Assembly: GCA_024275095.1 (NCBI GenBank)
Contig: JAJRZV010000047.1
Coordinates: 1-64,000, forward strand
Origin: a bacterium
Lineage (GTDB): Bacteria > JAJRZV01
DNA: 64,000 nucleotides
Reading direction: 5' to 3'
How positions within the stretch are numbered: position 1 is the stretch's first letter; each line of letters starts with the position of its first letter. Shown one piece after another: positions 35,271-43,999 of this stretch. The translations under genes and the position numbers were made by a program. The notes beneath the pieces were generated by a model, which did no database searches, was not told the origin of the DNA, and saw nothing but the letters and a program-made list of their open reading frames with translations.

Positions 35271-36707
35271 TTACTCCAGGTATCCCAAGTCCCTGAGTCG
35301 TTCGATCACCTTCTCCTCGTCCACATTCACTGAATAAGCCACATTTCTCTCCGTAGTTTCAGAAGAAATTTTAACCTCGCGCATATAAGTAACGGAATCG
35401 GGTCTGAAAATATCCCGGAGTACCTTACCATCCAGTTCAGAAGGTACTGCGCAGCCCATTAAATGCAAAATAGTAGGTGCCACATCCACGATGGAAAATG
35501 CTTCACACACACCTTTCTTAAAATATTCTCCAGCTGCAATAAGAAAACCTGTCTGTGCGTTGTCGGCCTTTACATCACGTACAGAACGTACAATCCCCCC
35601 TGCTCCAGAAGATATCAACCTCACTTTCTTTTCAGGCATTACAATCAGATCAGGAGCATCGTCAACATAAGGACCAGAGTAAAGTTCTCTGCCTTTACAC
35701 ACTTTTTCCACACAATCTGCGAGTTCCTCTTCCAGCACCGAGCACAGCTCGTCAATCAACTCTGCTGCATCAAGAACAAATACCACCCCATGAGTAAAAG
35801 GAACCAGCCGTGAGTTGGCTATATCCACGGCTGTTGTCAAACGAGGTAAAACCATGGATGCACGGGGCACCTGGGACAGAGATTCTACCAGTTCTTTTAT
35901 GTACCGGCGCCAGCCACGGGATTTTACGGTGGTCCACCCTTTCTGAATGCACAATGTCAAAAGGTCTGCCTCTTTTTCGATCCTTCTCAGGCCATGATCT
36001 GATACCACCATCACTGTTTCGCCTGCCTCTAGCCATTTACGGACATACCTGTCCACACGCTGCCATACACGCAAAGTTTCATCCCCGTTAAAATAAAAAT
36101 GCCCAAGTGCAACCATGTGATAAAGGACCAGGAAACCCACTGAAGGCGTGCGTTCATAAAAAAGCGTGTCAAAAGTTCGCAGATGGTTTTCTGTAAGTTC
36201 TTCGATAACTCTCACGCCTGACTCGCCGCGTAAAGACACATCTGGCCAGTGCGGGGGATGCACGCGGAAATTAAAATGTTCTTTCAGCTCACTCTCAAGT
36301 TCGTGCGGATATGTGTACCCCACATCCTGGGTAAACGGTCCACCCGAGATAAGGATACCCTTTACAGGCCGTGGAGGATATGTGAGAGGTGTACCCATTA
36401 TAAGTACTTCAAGATCGTTTTCACCCATGTAATCCCAGAAGTCCTTACTCCGCCCGGCGAGATATCCTGCATGTACCACCGCTCCAGTCCGCTTGTTCAA
36501 CTGTAACCACCAGTACAAACCAAGTTGCCCGGGATTTTTACCTGAATACAAGCTCTTCCAGGCCGGTGCTGTTACGGGCGGAACAGTACTGAGAAGCGGA
36601 GCATACACGCCATTCTCCAGCAATTCAGAAAAACCCGGCAACTCCCTCTCCTCAATCCAGGGAGCCAGCATTTCCATGCAACCGCCGTCTATGCCCAGAA
36701 CAATCAT
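35271..36707 (-). CDS. Alkaline-phosphatase-superfamily phosphodiesterase (2)
   Basis: A 478-residue protein related to type I phosphodiesterase/nucleotide pyrophosphatase. The N-terminal MIVLGIDGGCMEML carries the first metal-binding Asp. The nucleophile region PPVTAPAWKSLYSGKNPG has Thr at the active site, and VMVVSDHGLRR holds the second Asp-His pair. GVCEAFSIVDVAPTILHLMG completes the set. Proteins of this form are frequent in glycan and lipid biosynthesis islands. The C-terminal ERLRDLGYLE matches that of the next gene, suggesting a shared docking or processing feature. First gene of a two-gene unit. Confidence 0.8.
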   Translation of the reverse strand: MIVLGIDGGCMEMLAPWIEERELPGFSELLENGVYAPLLSTVPPVTAPAWKSLYSGKNPGQLGLYWWLQLNKRTGAVVHAGYLAGRSKDFWDYMGENDLEVLIMGTPLTYPPRPVKGILISGGPFTQDVGYTYPHELESELKEHFNFRVHPPHWPDVSLRGESGVRVIEELTENHLRTFDTLFYERTPSVGFLVLYHMVALGHFYFNGDETLRVWQRVDRYVRKWLEAGETVMVVSDHGLRRIEKEADLLTLCIQKGWTTVKSRGWRRYIKELVESLSQVPRASMVLPRLTTAVDIANSRLVPFTHGVVFVLDAAELIDELCSVLEEELADCVEKVCKGRELYSGPYVDDAPDLIVMPEKKVRLISSGAGGIVRSVRDVKADNAQTGFLIAAGEYFKKGVCEAFSIVDVAPTILHLMGCAVPSELDGKVLRDIFRPDSVTYMREVKISSETTERNVAYSVNVDEEKVIERLRDLGYLE

Positions 36708-36941
36708 TTCACCAAAATATATGAAACAAGCATCGTGTTCAATATCCGATCCATTAAATACATCAACTCCTGATATGTTTTGTTATTCTCGTACAAAGTT
36801 CCATGTTTTGAAAACAGGGTTAATTTTTATATTTCATCTTTAACTCAACCATTACTCCGAGACTTTTTAAGAATGCTTTGCTTCTATCATGGGCGTCTTT
36901 TGAGGCAAAAGTGTCAAAGAACTGTTATATTTTACTACGTA

Positions 36942-38561
36942 ATGAAATACCCACGAGACCATAAAAACACTGAAAATACTCTCAAAATTAAATGGTACCA
37001 GAGTATCAGTTTTAAGCTTACATTTGTGGTGGGTTTTGTTGTTACGTGCATATTTGGCTTCTTCATGTACGTGGTTATGAAAACCAGCCAGGATTCCCTT
37101 TTGCGCGAACTTCTCAGAAGTGCCACCCAGCTCAGCGAAACGGTCAGAAGGAGTACTCATTACGATATGCTCGAAAATCGTCGCGAAAACATATATCGCA
37201 TTATACGTACCATTGCTTCGCAGAAAGGGATAGAAAAAATCCGCATTTTCAATAAAGAAGGTCGCATCATGTTTTCTACTGCTGAAGAAGAAGCAGGAAA
37301 GATGGTGGATAAAAAAGCCGAGGAATGCTATGCGTGCCATGCACGTGAGCGACCACTTGAAAGGCTGGACATTAAAAAACGAAGTCGAATATTCCGCTGG
37401 GGTGAAGATAAGCACCGCGTATTCGGAATGATTACCCCCATATACAACGAAGAAAGTTGCTATACTGCTGCATGCCATTATCATCCACCCGAACAGAAAA
37501 TTCTTGGGGTACTGGATATCGTTATCTCCCTGAAAGATGTGGATCAACGTCGCGAAGCCATGCTCAAGCGATTTCTCATCACAGCCGCTCTGGCCATCCT
37601 CTCGACATGCCTGCTCATTATCGTATTTATGCAGAAAGCCCTCATCACCCCTGTGCGAAAATTAGTGGAAGGAACAGAAAAAATCGCTGAGGGCAAACTA
37701 GAGCACCGAATCGACGTGGATACCGAGGACGAAATTGGAATACTTGCGAGGTCCTTCAACGTGATGGCTGAAAACCTGAAAAAAGCGGAAGAGGAGATTC
37801 AGGAATGGATAAGAACGCTGGAAGAAAAAGTTAAGAGAAGAACCCGGGAGCTGGAAGCCACGCAAAAGCAGCTCATCCAGTCTGAAAAAATGGTGTCCCT
37901 GGGCAAACTTGCAGCCACCGTTGCGCACGAAATCAACAACCCATTAACAGGAGTGCTCACCTACCTCAGGCTTATTTCCAGGAAACTTTCAGAATCAGAA
38001 GGAGAAATGAAAAAAGAAGATCTGCTCAGGTACCTCTGGATCATAGAAGCTGAAATTAAAAGAGCTTCTGTCATAGTAAAAGAGCTCCTTGATTTCGCCC
38101 GCCAGAGAGAACCCATACTGAAAGAGGTGGACATCAACAAGGTCCTGGAGGGGGCACTTTCCATTCTTTCCAACGAGGTCGCTCTGAGAAACATTACAGT
38201 AAAAAAATACCTGTCCAGGGTGCCCATCATCAAAGCCGATCCCAATCAGCTCAAACAGGTGTTTATCAACATTGTTATGAATGCCTGCGAAGCCATAAAA
38301 GAAAAGGGTGAGATTACCATTACAACACGGTATGATGAAAATGCAGGAGAGGTGGAAATTCAAGTTACAGATACAGGGATCGGTATTCCCGAAGAAAATC
38401 TTTCGCGCATATTTGATCCGTTTTTTACAACCAAAGAAAAAGGTACTGGTTTAGGATTGTCGGTGGCGTACAATATTATCACGAATCACAAAGGCAAAAT
38501 CCAAATCACAAGCAAAGAAGGAGAAGGCACCACTGTAACTATTCGACTCCCTGTATCATAA
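36942..38561 (+). CDS. Sensor histidine kinase with periplasmic heme-c motifs
   Basis: About 539 residues from ATG 36942; the frame is open upstream, but that part is not protein-like. Order: membrane segment (~24-46), periplasmic domain with a CYACH heme-c motif (residues 129-133) and a CYTAACH motif of CX4CH form (173-179), membrane segment (~211-231), HAMP (~232-284), coiled coil (~285-315), HisKA with the phosphoacceptor His in VAHEINNP (~329), and a catalytic ATPase domain (NIVMNACEA, DTGIGIPEE, GTGLGLSV). Covalently bound heme outside the membrane implies sensing of redox, a gas or electron flow. It heads a three-gene operon with the archaemetzincin and the sigma-54 regulator. Confidence 0.88.
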   Translation: MKYPRDHKNTENTLKIKWYQSISFKLTFVVGFVVTCIFGFFMYVVMKTSQDSLLRELLRSATQLSETVRRSTHYDMLENRRENIYRIIRTIASQKGIEKIRIFNKEGRIMFSTAEEEAGKMVDKKAEECYACHARERPLERLDIKKRSRIFRWGEDKHRVFGMITPIYNEESCYTAACHYHPPEQKILGVLDIVISLKDVDQRREAMLKRFLITAALAILSTCLLIIVFMQKALITPVRKLVEGTEKIAEGKLEHRIDVDTEDEIGILARSFNVMAENLKKAEEEIQEWIRTLEEKVKRRTRELEATQKQLIQSEKMVSLGKLAATVAHEINNPLTGVLTYLRLISRKLSESEGEMKKEDLLRYLWIIEAEIKRASVIVKELLDFARQREPILKEVDINKVLEGALSILSNEVALRNITVKKYLSRVPIIKADPNQLKQVFINIVMNACEAIKEKGEITITTRYDENAGEVEIQVTDTGIGIPEENLSRIFDPFFTTKEKGTGLGLSVAYNIITNHKGKIQITSKEGEGTTVTIRLPVS

Positions 38562-38571
38562 CCTGTTTTGG

Positions 38572-39123
38572 ATGAAAAGAATTCACATCATCCCTGTTGG
38601 GAAAACGAATGTTTCCATGCTCGAGAGGATATCGAAAAAAGTGGAACATTTGTTAAATGTACCCTCCGAGGTATTGAAACCTGTAAGTGTGCCCAAAGAA
38701 GCTTACGACTACGTGCGAAAGCAATATAACTCCACCGTAATTCTTAAAAACCTGCTGGAAAAGGTAACCCCTGACTCTCTCAAAGTTATCGGTATTACTC
38801 ATGTTGATCTTTTCATCCCTGTTCTAACTTTTGTATTTGGAGAAGCCCAGTTGGGAGGACAGGTAGCCGTGGTATCCACTGCCCGTTTAAGGCAAGAATT
38901 TTACGGACTTCCAGCGGATGAATTTGTACTGGAAGAGAGGCTCTACAAAGAAGTCATCCATGAACTGGGACACACTTTCGGACTTGTACACTGTTCGCTC
39001 AACAAATGCGCTATGTATCTTTCCACCAGCATAAAATTCATTGACCTCAAAAGCAGTGGCTTCTGCAGGGAGTGCCAGAAACAGTTGAACAAAAGCCTCC
39101 AATTGCTTAAAACAGACAGGTAG
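38572..39123 (+). CDS. Archaemetzincin-type zinc metalloprotease
   Basis: A 183-residue protein with the archaemetzincin signature: HELGHTFGLVHC, then CAMYLS and FCRECQ, i.e. HExxHxxGxxHCx4CxM followed by CxxC. Three His ligate the catalytic zinc and four Cys form a second structural zinc site. ALRQEFYG-type residues (TARLRQEFYG) precede it, as in the family. No signal peptide, so it is cytoplasmic. Bacterial members are uncommon and their substrates are unknown. It starts 10 bases after the kinase stop and ends two bases before the regulator start, so it is part of the two-component operon; proteolysis of a regulator is a tempting but unproven role. Confidence 0.88.
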   Translation: MKRIHIIPVGKTNVSMLERISKKVEHLLNVPSEVLKPVSVPKEAYDYVRKQYNSTVILKNLLEKVTPDSLKVIGITHVDLFIPVLTFVFGEAQLGGQVAVVSTARLRQEFYGLPADEFVLEERLYKEVIHELGHTFGLVHCSLNKCAMYLSTSIKFIDLKSSGFCRECQKQLNKSLQLLKTDR

Positions 39124-39125
39124 CC

Positions 39126-40490
39126 ATGAATAGTAAAGTTAAAGTACTCATTGTAGACGACGAGCAGGTGGTGAGAGATTCTCTCTCCGAATGGCTCCGA
39201 GAGGACGGTTATGAAGTGGGAGCTGTAGAAAGTGGCAAAAAAGCTCTTGAAGAACTGGGCAAAAGCAACTGGGACATACTTCTGGTAGACCTCAAGATGC
39301 CGGAAATGGACGGTCTGGAACTTCTCCAGAAAGTAAAGGAAATTTCTCCTTCCATACCCGTCATCATTATCACCGCATACGCCACAGTGGACACTGCCGT
39401 TAAAGCCATGAAAGAAGGTGCATATGACTATCTTGTAAAACCTTTCGATCCGGAAGAAATTTCCCTCCTCATGAAAAGACTCACAGAGCACATTAAACTG
39501 ACCCGCGAAAATATTTACCTTCGACAGCAGCTGAAGAAACAATACACGCTTCACGACATTATCAGCAGAAATCCCAAAATGCAGGAACTGATGGAACTGG
39601 TCAAAATGGTGGGACCAACAGATTCAACCGTGCTTCTTCAGGGCGAAAGCGGCACCGGCAAGGAACTGTTCGCCCGCGCACTCCACAAAGAAAGTCTCAG
39701 AGCAGACAAGCCCTTTATCGCGGTCTCCTGCGGTGCGCTCAGTGACAGCCTGTTAGAGTCGGAACTCTTTGGCTACGAAAAAGGGGCATTTACAGGTGCT
39801 ACATCTCGCAGAAAAGGGAAATTCGAACTCGCCAATGGAGGAACTATTTTTCTCGATGAAATAGGAGACATAAGTCCAAAACTCCAGCTTGACCTTTTAA
39901 GAGTACTTGAACAGAAAGAGTTCTACCGGATTGGCGGCTCAGAAGTCATCAAAATAGATGTCCGGGTCATCGCCGCCACGAACAGAGATCTCGAAAAAAT
40001 GGTGAGAGAAGGACAATTCAGGGAAGACCTTTTCTACAGGCTCAACGTTGTCCCCATTCACATCCCTCCTCTCCGGGAGAGAAAAGAAGACATACCCCTT
40101 CTGGTTGACCACTTTCTCGAAATTTTCAGGTTGGAAACAGGCAAAAACATAGAGCGTGTAAGTGAAGATGCCATGAAGGTGCTGCTCGATTACGACTACC
40201 CAGGAAATGTTAGAGAGTTGAGAAACATCATAGAAAGAGCCGTTATTGTGGCAAAAGGTGACGAAATTACTGTTGAAGACCTTCGCTTCGGGCTCAAATC
40301 ACCGCCTGCACCTTCGACGGAAGCGGAAGATGAAGCGCTTGAATCGGTAGAACGAGCTCATATATTGAAAGTGCTTAATAAATATGACTGGAACGTAAGT
40401 AAGGCCGCATCCGCTTTAGGAATTGACCGCACCACCCTTTACAACAAAATGAAAAAATACGGCCTTACGCGCCGGGGGAACGACGCGTAA
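39126..40490 (+). CDS. NtrC-family sigma-54-dependent response regulator
   Basis: A 454-residue activator. The receiver domain (residues 5-118) has the acidic pocket (VDDE), phosphorylated Asp in LLVDLKMPEMDG and conserved Lys in LVKPF. The AAA+ domain (~145-375) has Walker A GESGTGKE, the sigma-54-contacting loop GAFTGA, Walker B GGTIFLDEIGD and the arginine finger region FREDLFYRLNV. A Fis-type helix-turn-helix ends the protein (NVSKAASALGIDRTTLYNKM). Phosphorylated by the upstream kinase, it should activate sigma-54 promoters. The best candidate is at 44786-44801, in front of the convergent GcvH/HybAB operon. Confidence 0.93.
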   Translation: MNSKVKVLIVDDEQVVRDSLSEWLREDGYEVGAVESGKKALEELGKSNWDILLVDLKMPEMDGLELLQKVKEISPSIPVIIITAYATVDTAVKAMKEGAYDYLVKPFDPEEISLLMKRLTEHIKLTRENIYLRQQLKKQYTLHDIISRNPKMQELMELVKMVGPTDSTVLLQGESGTGKELFARALHKESLRADKPFIAVSCGALSDSLLESELFGYEKGAFTGATSRRKGKFELANGGTIFLDEIGDISPKLQLDLLRVLEQKEFYRIGGSEVIKIDVRVIAATNRDLEKMVREGQFREDLFYRLNVVPIHIPPLRERKEDIPLLVDHFLEIFRLETGKNIERVSEDAMKVLLDYDYPGNVRELRNIIERAVIVAKGDEITVEDLRFGLKSPPAPSTEAEDEALESVERAHILKVLNKYDWNVSKAASALGIDRTTLYNKMKKYGLTRRGNDA

Positions 40491-40494
40491 GGCC
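40461..40494. terminator. Perfect 11-bp hairpin spanning the regulator's stop codon
   Basis: GGCCTTACGCG (40461-40471) pairs perfectly with CGCGTAAGGCC (40484-40494). The TAA stop of the regulator lies inside the right arm. There is little T-run on either side. It sits exactly between two convergent operons (regulator ending 40490, GcvH-like gene ending 40516), so a bidirectional transcription barrier is likely. Confidence 0.6.
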
Positions 40495-40515
40495 TGCTTC
40501 TACTGCGGGTGCAGG

Positions 40516-41220
40516 TCAGGAGGTAAGGAAGAACCTCCTTGTGATCTCGTCCCAACGATCCGGATCAAGGGCACGTGCCAATCCCTTTACAGGTAAACCG
40601 CCGTCCTGATACACAAGACCAAGATCCTGTCCCGTAAGCCTGCGAAGTTCATCTGTAGAATGTTCTATCCACTTTTTCACCACATGGCCTTTTAATAAAT
40701 TCCTGAGTGCAGAAGGTCTTGAGAGCTTCACCTTTAGAAGCCAACCCTTTTCGTAAGGGTCCTGTTCCATGGTCTCGGGGGAAGTGAGCACGTCATTGTT
40801 AACACCTACAACCTCACCGTCCACAGGAGAAAGCATATCTATCTTTTTTGAATCTACAACAAGAGCCCATCCTTTCTCTCCCTGTTCAAGCCTTGTACCT
40901 TCACGTGGTAAATCCAGTGAATTGACTTTACCAACGAGCTTTTGAGCAAAATCGTCAAGACCCACCTGAACCACGTCTCCCGAGAGTACTTTGACCCAGG
41001 TATGTCCGGGATGGAAATAATAGGGCGCTTCTGGAGGTGGGACGCGGAACCACTCCACAATGTCATAAAGCCAACCGTGGGAGACCTCTGCTTCAGCCTC
41101 TACAGCGGGAGTGGTCAGGTAAGACCAAAAGGCAACCAGCAAAAGGAGGAAACCTATTACCAGAAGATATTCAACGCCTTTTGTTGCGTATATGTCTATC
41201 ATGGCCAGCGTCTCCATCAT
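40516..41220 (-). CDS. Membrane-anchored GcvH-fold protein (3)
   Basis: A 234-residue protein. One N-terminal membrane segment (~17-36, LLVIGFLLLLVAFW) is followed by a ~45-residue linker and then a GcvH-like lipoyl domain (YYFHPGHTWVKV ... VQVGLDDFAQKLVGKV ... SPVDGEVVGVNNDVL ... DPYEKGWLLKVKL). Lys is present in the DSKKIDMLSP turn, with one residue fewer than in canonical GcvH. After the lipoyl domain comes a module shared with the two other copies (WIEHSTDELRRLTG, then QDGG and DPDRWDEITRRFF). Last gene of the operon; its ATG overlaps the NrfD gene's stop. It cannot be part of a normal glycine cleavage system, which is soluble. Confidence 0.85.
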   Translation of the reverse strand: MMETLAMIDIYATKGVEYLLVIGFLLLLVAFWSYLTTPAVEAEAEVSHGWLYDIVEWFRVPPPEAPYYFHPGHTWVKVLSGDVVQVGLDDFAQKLVGKVNSLDLPREGTRLEQGEKGWALVVDSKKIDMLSPVDGEVVGVNNDVLTSPETMEQDPYEKGWLLKVKLSRPSALRNLLKGHVVKKWIEHSTDELRRLTGQDLGLVYQDGGLPVKGLARALDPDRWDEITRRFFLTS

Positions 41221-42461
41221 GCCACCTCCTTTTTCATCTGGACTACATTATCCTCTTCCTCCCAGCCCTTGTGTTCGGTCAACACAGGCATTCTGTTCAC
41301 CACCCACCTGAAAGCCCACATTTCTGCACAAATAACTGCCAGTGTAATCACTATTTCCATCCAGGAAGGCACGTACCTGTTGGCAGCGTCCCATTTAAAA
41401 GCGATGATAGAAACGTTCAATCTGTTGAGAAGCACACCAACAACCGTAAAGAAGGCAACAGTTTGAATCAACTTCACATTGCGAGTTCTTACACCGTAAG
41501 TGAAAAGCAGACACGGTATTACAACAAAGCCTATGAGTTCCACCAGATACCAGTGCCCCATCGAGGTGTTCAGCAGGTGCCAGTGATTACCGTGAGCAAT
41601 ACTTATGATTTTTAATGTGAAGTAGAGAAACAGTGTACCTGCAGCAGCTTTTCCGAGTCCCACTACAATATCATCAAAGGAGGCATGGTGCTCCGGGTCC
41701 ACCTGAAACACTTTATGCGAGATGGAACTTTCCACAATGACCATGGAAAGTCCTCCAAAAATGCTGGACACAAAGAAAAGAACCGGAAGATTGGTATACC
41801 AGAGAGGATGAACTTTTGTGGGAGCCATGAGGAATAAAGCCCCAAGAGCCGACTGGTGCAACGTGGACAACGTGATCCCAAAAATCACCGCTCCCACCGT
41901 AAGTCCTCCAACGATCTGTCGAATTCTTTTCCACCCGAGCCATTCGGTAATAGCAGGACTGAATTCCACAAATTCACAAATGGTGTAGAGAAAAAAATGC
42001 CACGCGATGAGAAATAACACCGAACTGAGTCCAAAGGAGTTACCAATCAGAGGATTAATGACGTGCCATGGGCGGCCAAGATCCAGTAAAAGGGCACCAC
42101 CATAAAAGCAATACCCCAGAAACCCTGTAAGAACCGCCGGTCTTACGATTGGATGGTATTTTTCAAGTCCCAGTATATACACCATAAAAGGAATTACATA
42201 TCCACCAGCAGCAATAGCCACACCCCCCATTACGTCGAACCCGATCCATATCCCCCATGGAAAATCCTGTGACAGGTTGGTGGTAGCGCCCAGGCCTTTT
42301 ACAAATCGAATCACAATAAGTACGCCACCAGCGAGGATAATTGCTCCGGTGATGACATTAAAAGGAGTGAGTATCTTCCCCTTTGGTTTCAACTCGCTAA
42401 TGATGAACCTGACAAAGTTTCCGACTTCGGACATGAGATTTTTCCTTTCGGCAGTGTTCAT
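41217..42461 (-). CDS. HybB/NrfD-family quinone-interacting membrane subunit
   Basis: A 414-residue protein with about ten membrane segments. The opening KGLGATTNLSQDFPWGIWIGFDVMGG and VRPAVLTGFLGYCFYGGALLLDLGRPWH are diagnostic of the HybB branch of the NrfD/PsrC family, which passes electrons between the quinone pool and an extracytoplasmic Fe-S subunit. No hydrogenase or molybdoenzyme catalytic subunit occurs in the operon. GGAGGGG precedes ATG 42461. It lies 13 bases after the HybA-like gene and overlaps the last GcvH-like gene. Confidence 0.9.
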   Translation of the reverse strand: MNTAERKNLMSEVGNFVRFIISELKPKGKILTPFNVITGAIILAGGVLIVIRFVKGLGATTNLSQDFPWGIWIGFDVMGGVAIAAGGYVIPFMVYILGLEKYHPIVRPAVLTGFLGYCFYGGALLLDLGRPWHVINPLIGNSFGLSSVLFLIAWHFFLYTICEFVEFSPAITEWLGWKRIRQIVGGLTVGAVIFGITLSTLHQSALGALFLMAPTKVHPLWYTNLPVLFFVSSIFGGLSMVIVESSISHKVFQVDPEHHASFDDIVVGLGKAAAGTLFLYFTLKIISIAHGNHWHLLNTSMGHWYLVELIGFVVIPCLLFTYGVRTRNVKLIQTVAFFTVVGVLLNRLNVSIIAFKWDAANRYVPSWMEIVITLAVICAEMWAFRWVVNRMPVLTEHKGWEEEDNVVQMKKEVA

Positions 42462-42474
42462 TTTGTCCCCTCCT

Positions 42475-43353
42475 TCATTTAGCTTTTTTCACTTCTTCTT
42501 TTTTCACCTCTTCCCTGCGAGCATGGCTGATGCCCAGCAGAAAAGCAGGCCATATAAGAAGGACAAGAGAAACCCCGTAAAGGAATTCCTTTGTCAGTTC
42601 AGGATATGGTCTTGTGCCTACATTCGTGGGGAATCCAAGCTGTTCGAAGGGGACAGCAGCAAGGTACAACCATCCGGTGCCACCAACTTCGTGTTCGCCA
42701 TAAACATGATGGACGTATTTATCAGGATTGTTATAAATACGCCTCTTTGCTTCTTCAAGAAGTTCACCCCTTTTACCAAAGACGATCGCTTCCTCAGGAC
42801 ATGCCTCCACGCACGCCGGCTGTTCTCCTTTCTCCAGCCTTTCGTAACACATGATGCATTTGCGGATGCGGGGGTTAGGGCTGTCGTATTCAAACTTCGG
42901 AATATCGAAAGGACACGAAATCATACAATAACGACAGCCCATGCATTTATTCCCCCGCCAGATCACAGGACCTTCTGGTGTTTTATACATGGCCTTAACC
43001 AGACACGCCGATGCACAGGCAGGTTGATTACAGTGCATGCACTGTTTCTTCGCGTATACCGTGCCCTTTTCTGTTTCATACCGATTTACCACGGTCCAGT
43101 GGTTCGGGTCAGTTTTACGATGCCTCTCGAACACAGATTCATCATCAATATCAGGCACCGGAAGACCGTGAGCTTCTGCACACGCCTCTTCACAACTTCG
43201 ACAACCAATGCACCGTGTGGTATCCACCAGTACAGAAGCCATTTCATTGAACACATCCTGGGCTGACTTCAAAGTACCGGCAGATGCAAGACCCCCGGTA
43301 AGGAGGGCTCCACCTGAAATCGCCGCAGTTTTGAGGAAGTCTCTTCGTCTCAT
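42475..43353 (-). CDS. HybA-like periplasmic four-cluster ferredoxin with Tat signal
   Basis: A 292-residue protein. The twin-arginine signal RRRDFLKTAA is followed by four cysteine clusters typical of the 16-Cys HybA/DmsB/NrfC ferredoxins: CIGCRSCEEAC, CMHCNQPACASAC, CMGCRYCMISC and CIMCYERL...CVEAC. The C-terminal hydrophobic segment (~258-278, GVSLVLLIWPAFLLGI) anchors it. It would carry electrons on the outer face of the inner membrane to or from the HybB-like subunit. A strong ribosome site (AGGAGGTAAAC) precedes ATG 43353. The partner catalytic subunit is not encoded here. Confidence 0.92.
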   Translation of the reverse strand: MRRRDFLKTAAISGGALLTGGLASAGTLKSAQDVFNEMASVLVDTTRCIGCRSCEEACAEAHGLPVPDIDDESVFERHRKTDPNHWTVVNRYETEKGTVYAKKQCMHCNQPACASACLVKAMYKTPEGPVIWRGNKCMGCRYCMISCPFDIPKFEYDSPNPRIRKCIMCYERLEKGEQPACVEACPEEAIVFGKRGELLEEAKRRIYNNPDKYVHHVYGEHEVGGTGWLYLAAVPFEQLGFPTNVGTRPYPELTKEFLYGVSLVLLIWPAFLLGISHARREEVKKEEVKKAK

Positions 43354-43370
43354 TTCCGTTTACCTCCTTA

Positions 43371-43994
43371 TCAGGCTTTCTCTAAAAACTCTTTCACAAT
43401 TGCCTGCCAGTGCTCTTTGTCTATTTTCTCGGAAAGTCCTTTAGGCACCTCTCCTCCATCTGCTACAGTCACTCCAACTTCGGCGCTGAGGAAGTGATGG
43501 AGTCGATCTGATTCTCTCAACAGCCACTCTTTCGCCTTTTCACCGGAATAGAGGTCTTTCAAACCTCTCTTTTGTACCTTCATTTTGAGTATCCACCCTT
43601 CGCCGTAAGGGTCTTCTGAAACCACTTCCGGACGATGCAAGACAGTGGAGTTCACCTCCACTACCGTTCCATCAATGGGCCCAGGAACATTTACTTCTCC
43701 AGCATGGGCAGCGATCCTTATTGACGGCTTCCCTCTTCTCACCTCTCTTTTGGGCGGAATTATCTCGCGAATGCGTCCAATAAGACGGACAGCAAAATCA
43801 TCCAGACCGACCCTTGCAACCTCCTTCTCTTCAGGCTGAATCCACGTATGTACTGGTGAATAGAACCGGTCACCCGCAAAAACGAAACCGTGAACCTTCT
43901 CTATCCCCTCTGTTTTCACCCGCTGGCTCAACATCTGAGCCACCGCTATGGCACCCATAACCACGAAAATCAAAAAAATCGCCACGTAACCCAT
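43371..43994 (-). CDS. Membrane-anchored GcvH-fold protein (2), lipoyl lysine lost
   Basis: About 207 residues. One N-terminal membrane segment (GYVAIFLIFVVMGAIAVA), then a GcvH-like domain (YSPVHTWIQPEEKEVARVGLDDFAVRLIG ... GPIDGTVVEVNSTVL ... DPYGEGWILKMKV) and the shared C-terminal module (WLLRESDRLHHFLSAEVG, VADGGEVPKGL, EHWQAIVKEFL). At the lipoylation turn the sequence is HAGEVNVPGP, with Gly where copies 1 and 3 have Lys, so this copy cannot be lipoylated there. ATG 43994 is preferred (AAGGAGG eight bases upstream) over the overlapping GTG at 44003. Probably structural. Confidence 0.83.
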   Translation of the reverse strand: MGYVAIFLIFVVMGAIAVAQMLSQRVKTEGIEKVHGFVFAGDRFYSPVHTWIQPEEKEVARVGLDDFAVRLIGRIREIIPPKREVRRGKPSIRIAAHAGEVNVPGPIDGTVVEVNSTVLHRPEVVSEDPYGEGWILKMKVQKRGLKDLYSGEKAKEWLLRESDRLHHFLSAEVGVTVADGGEVPKGLSEKIDKEHWQAIVKEFLEKA

Positions 43995-43999
43995 AACGT

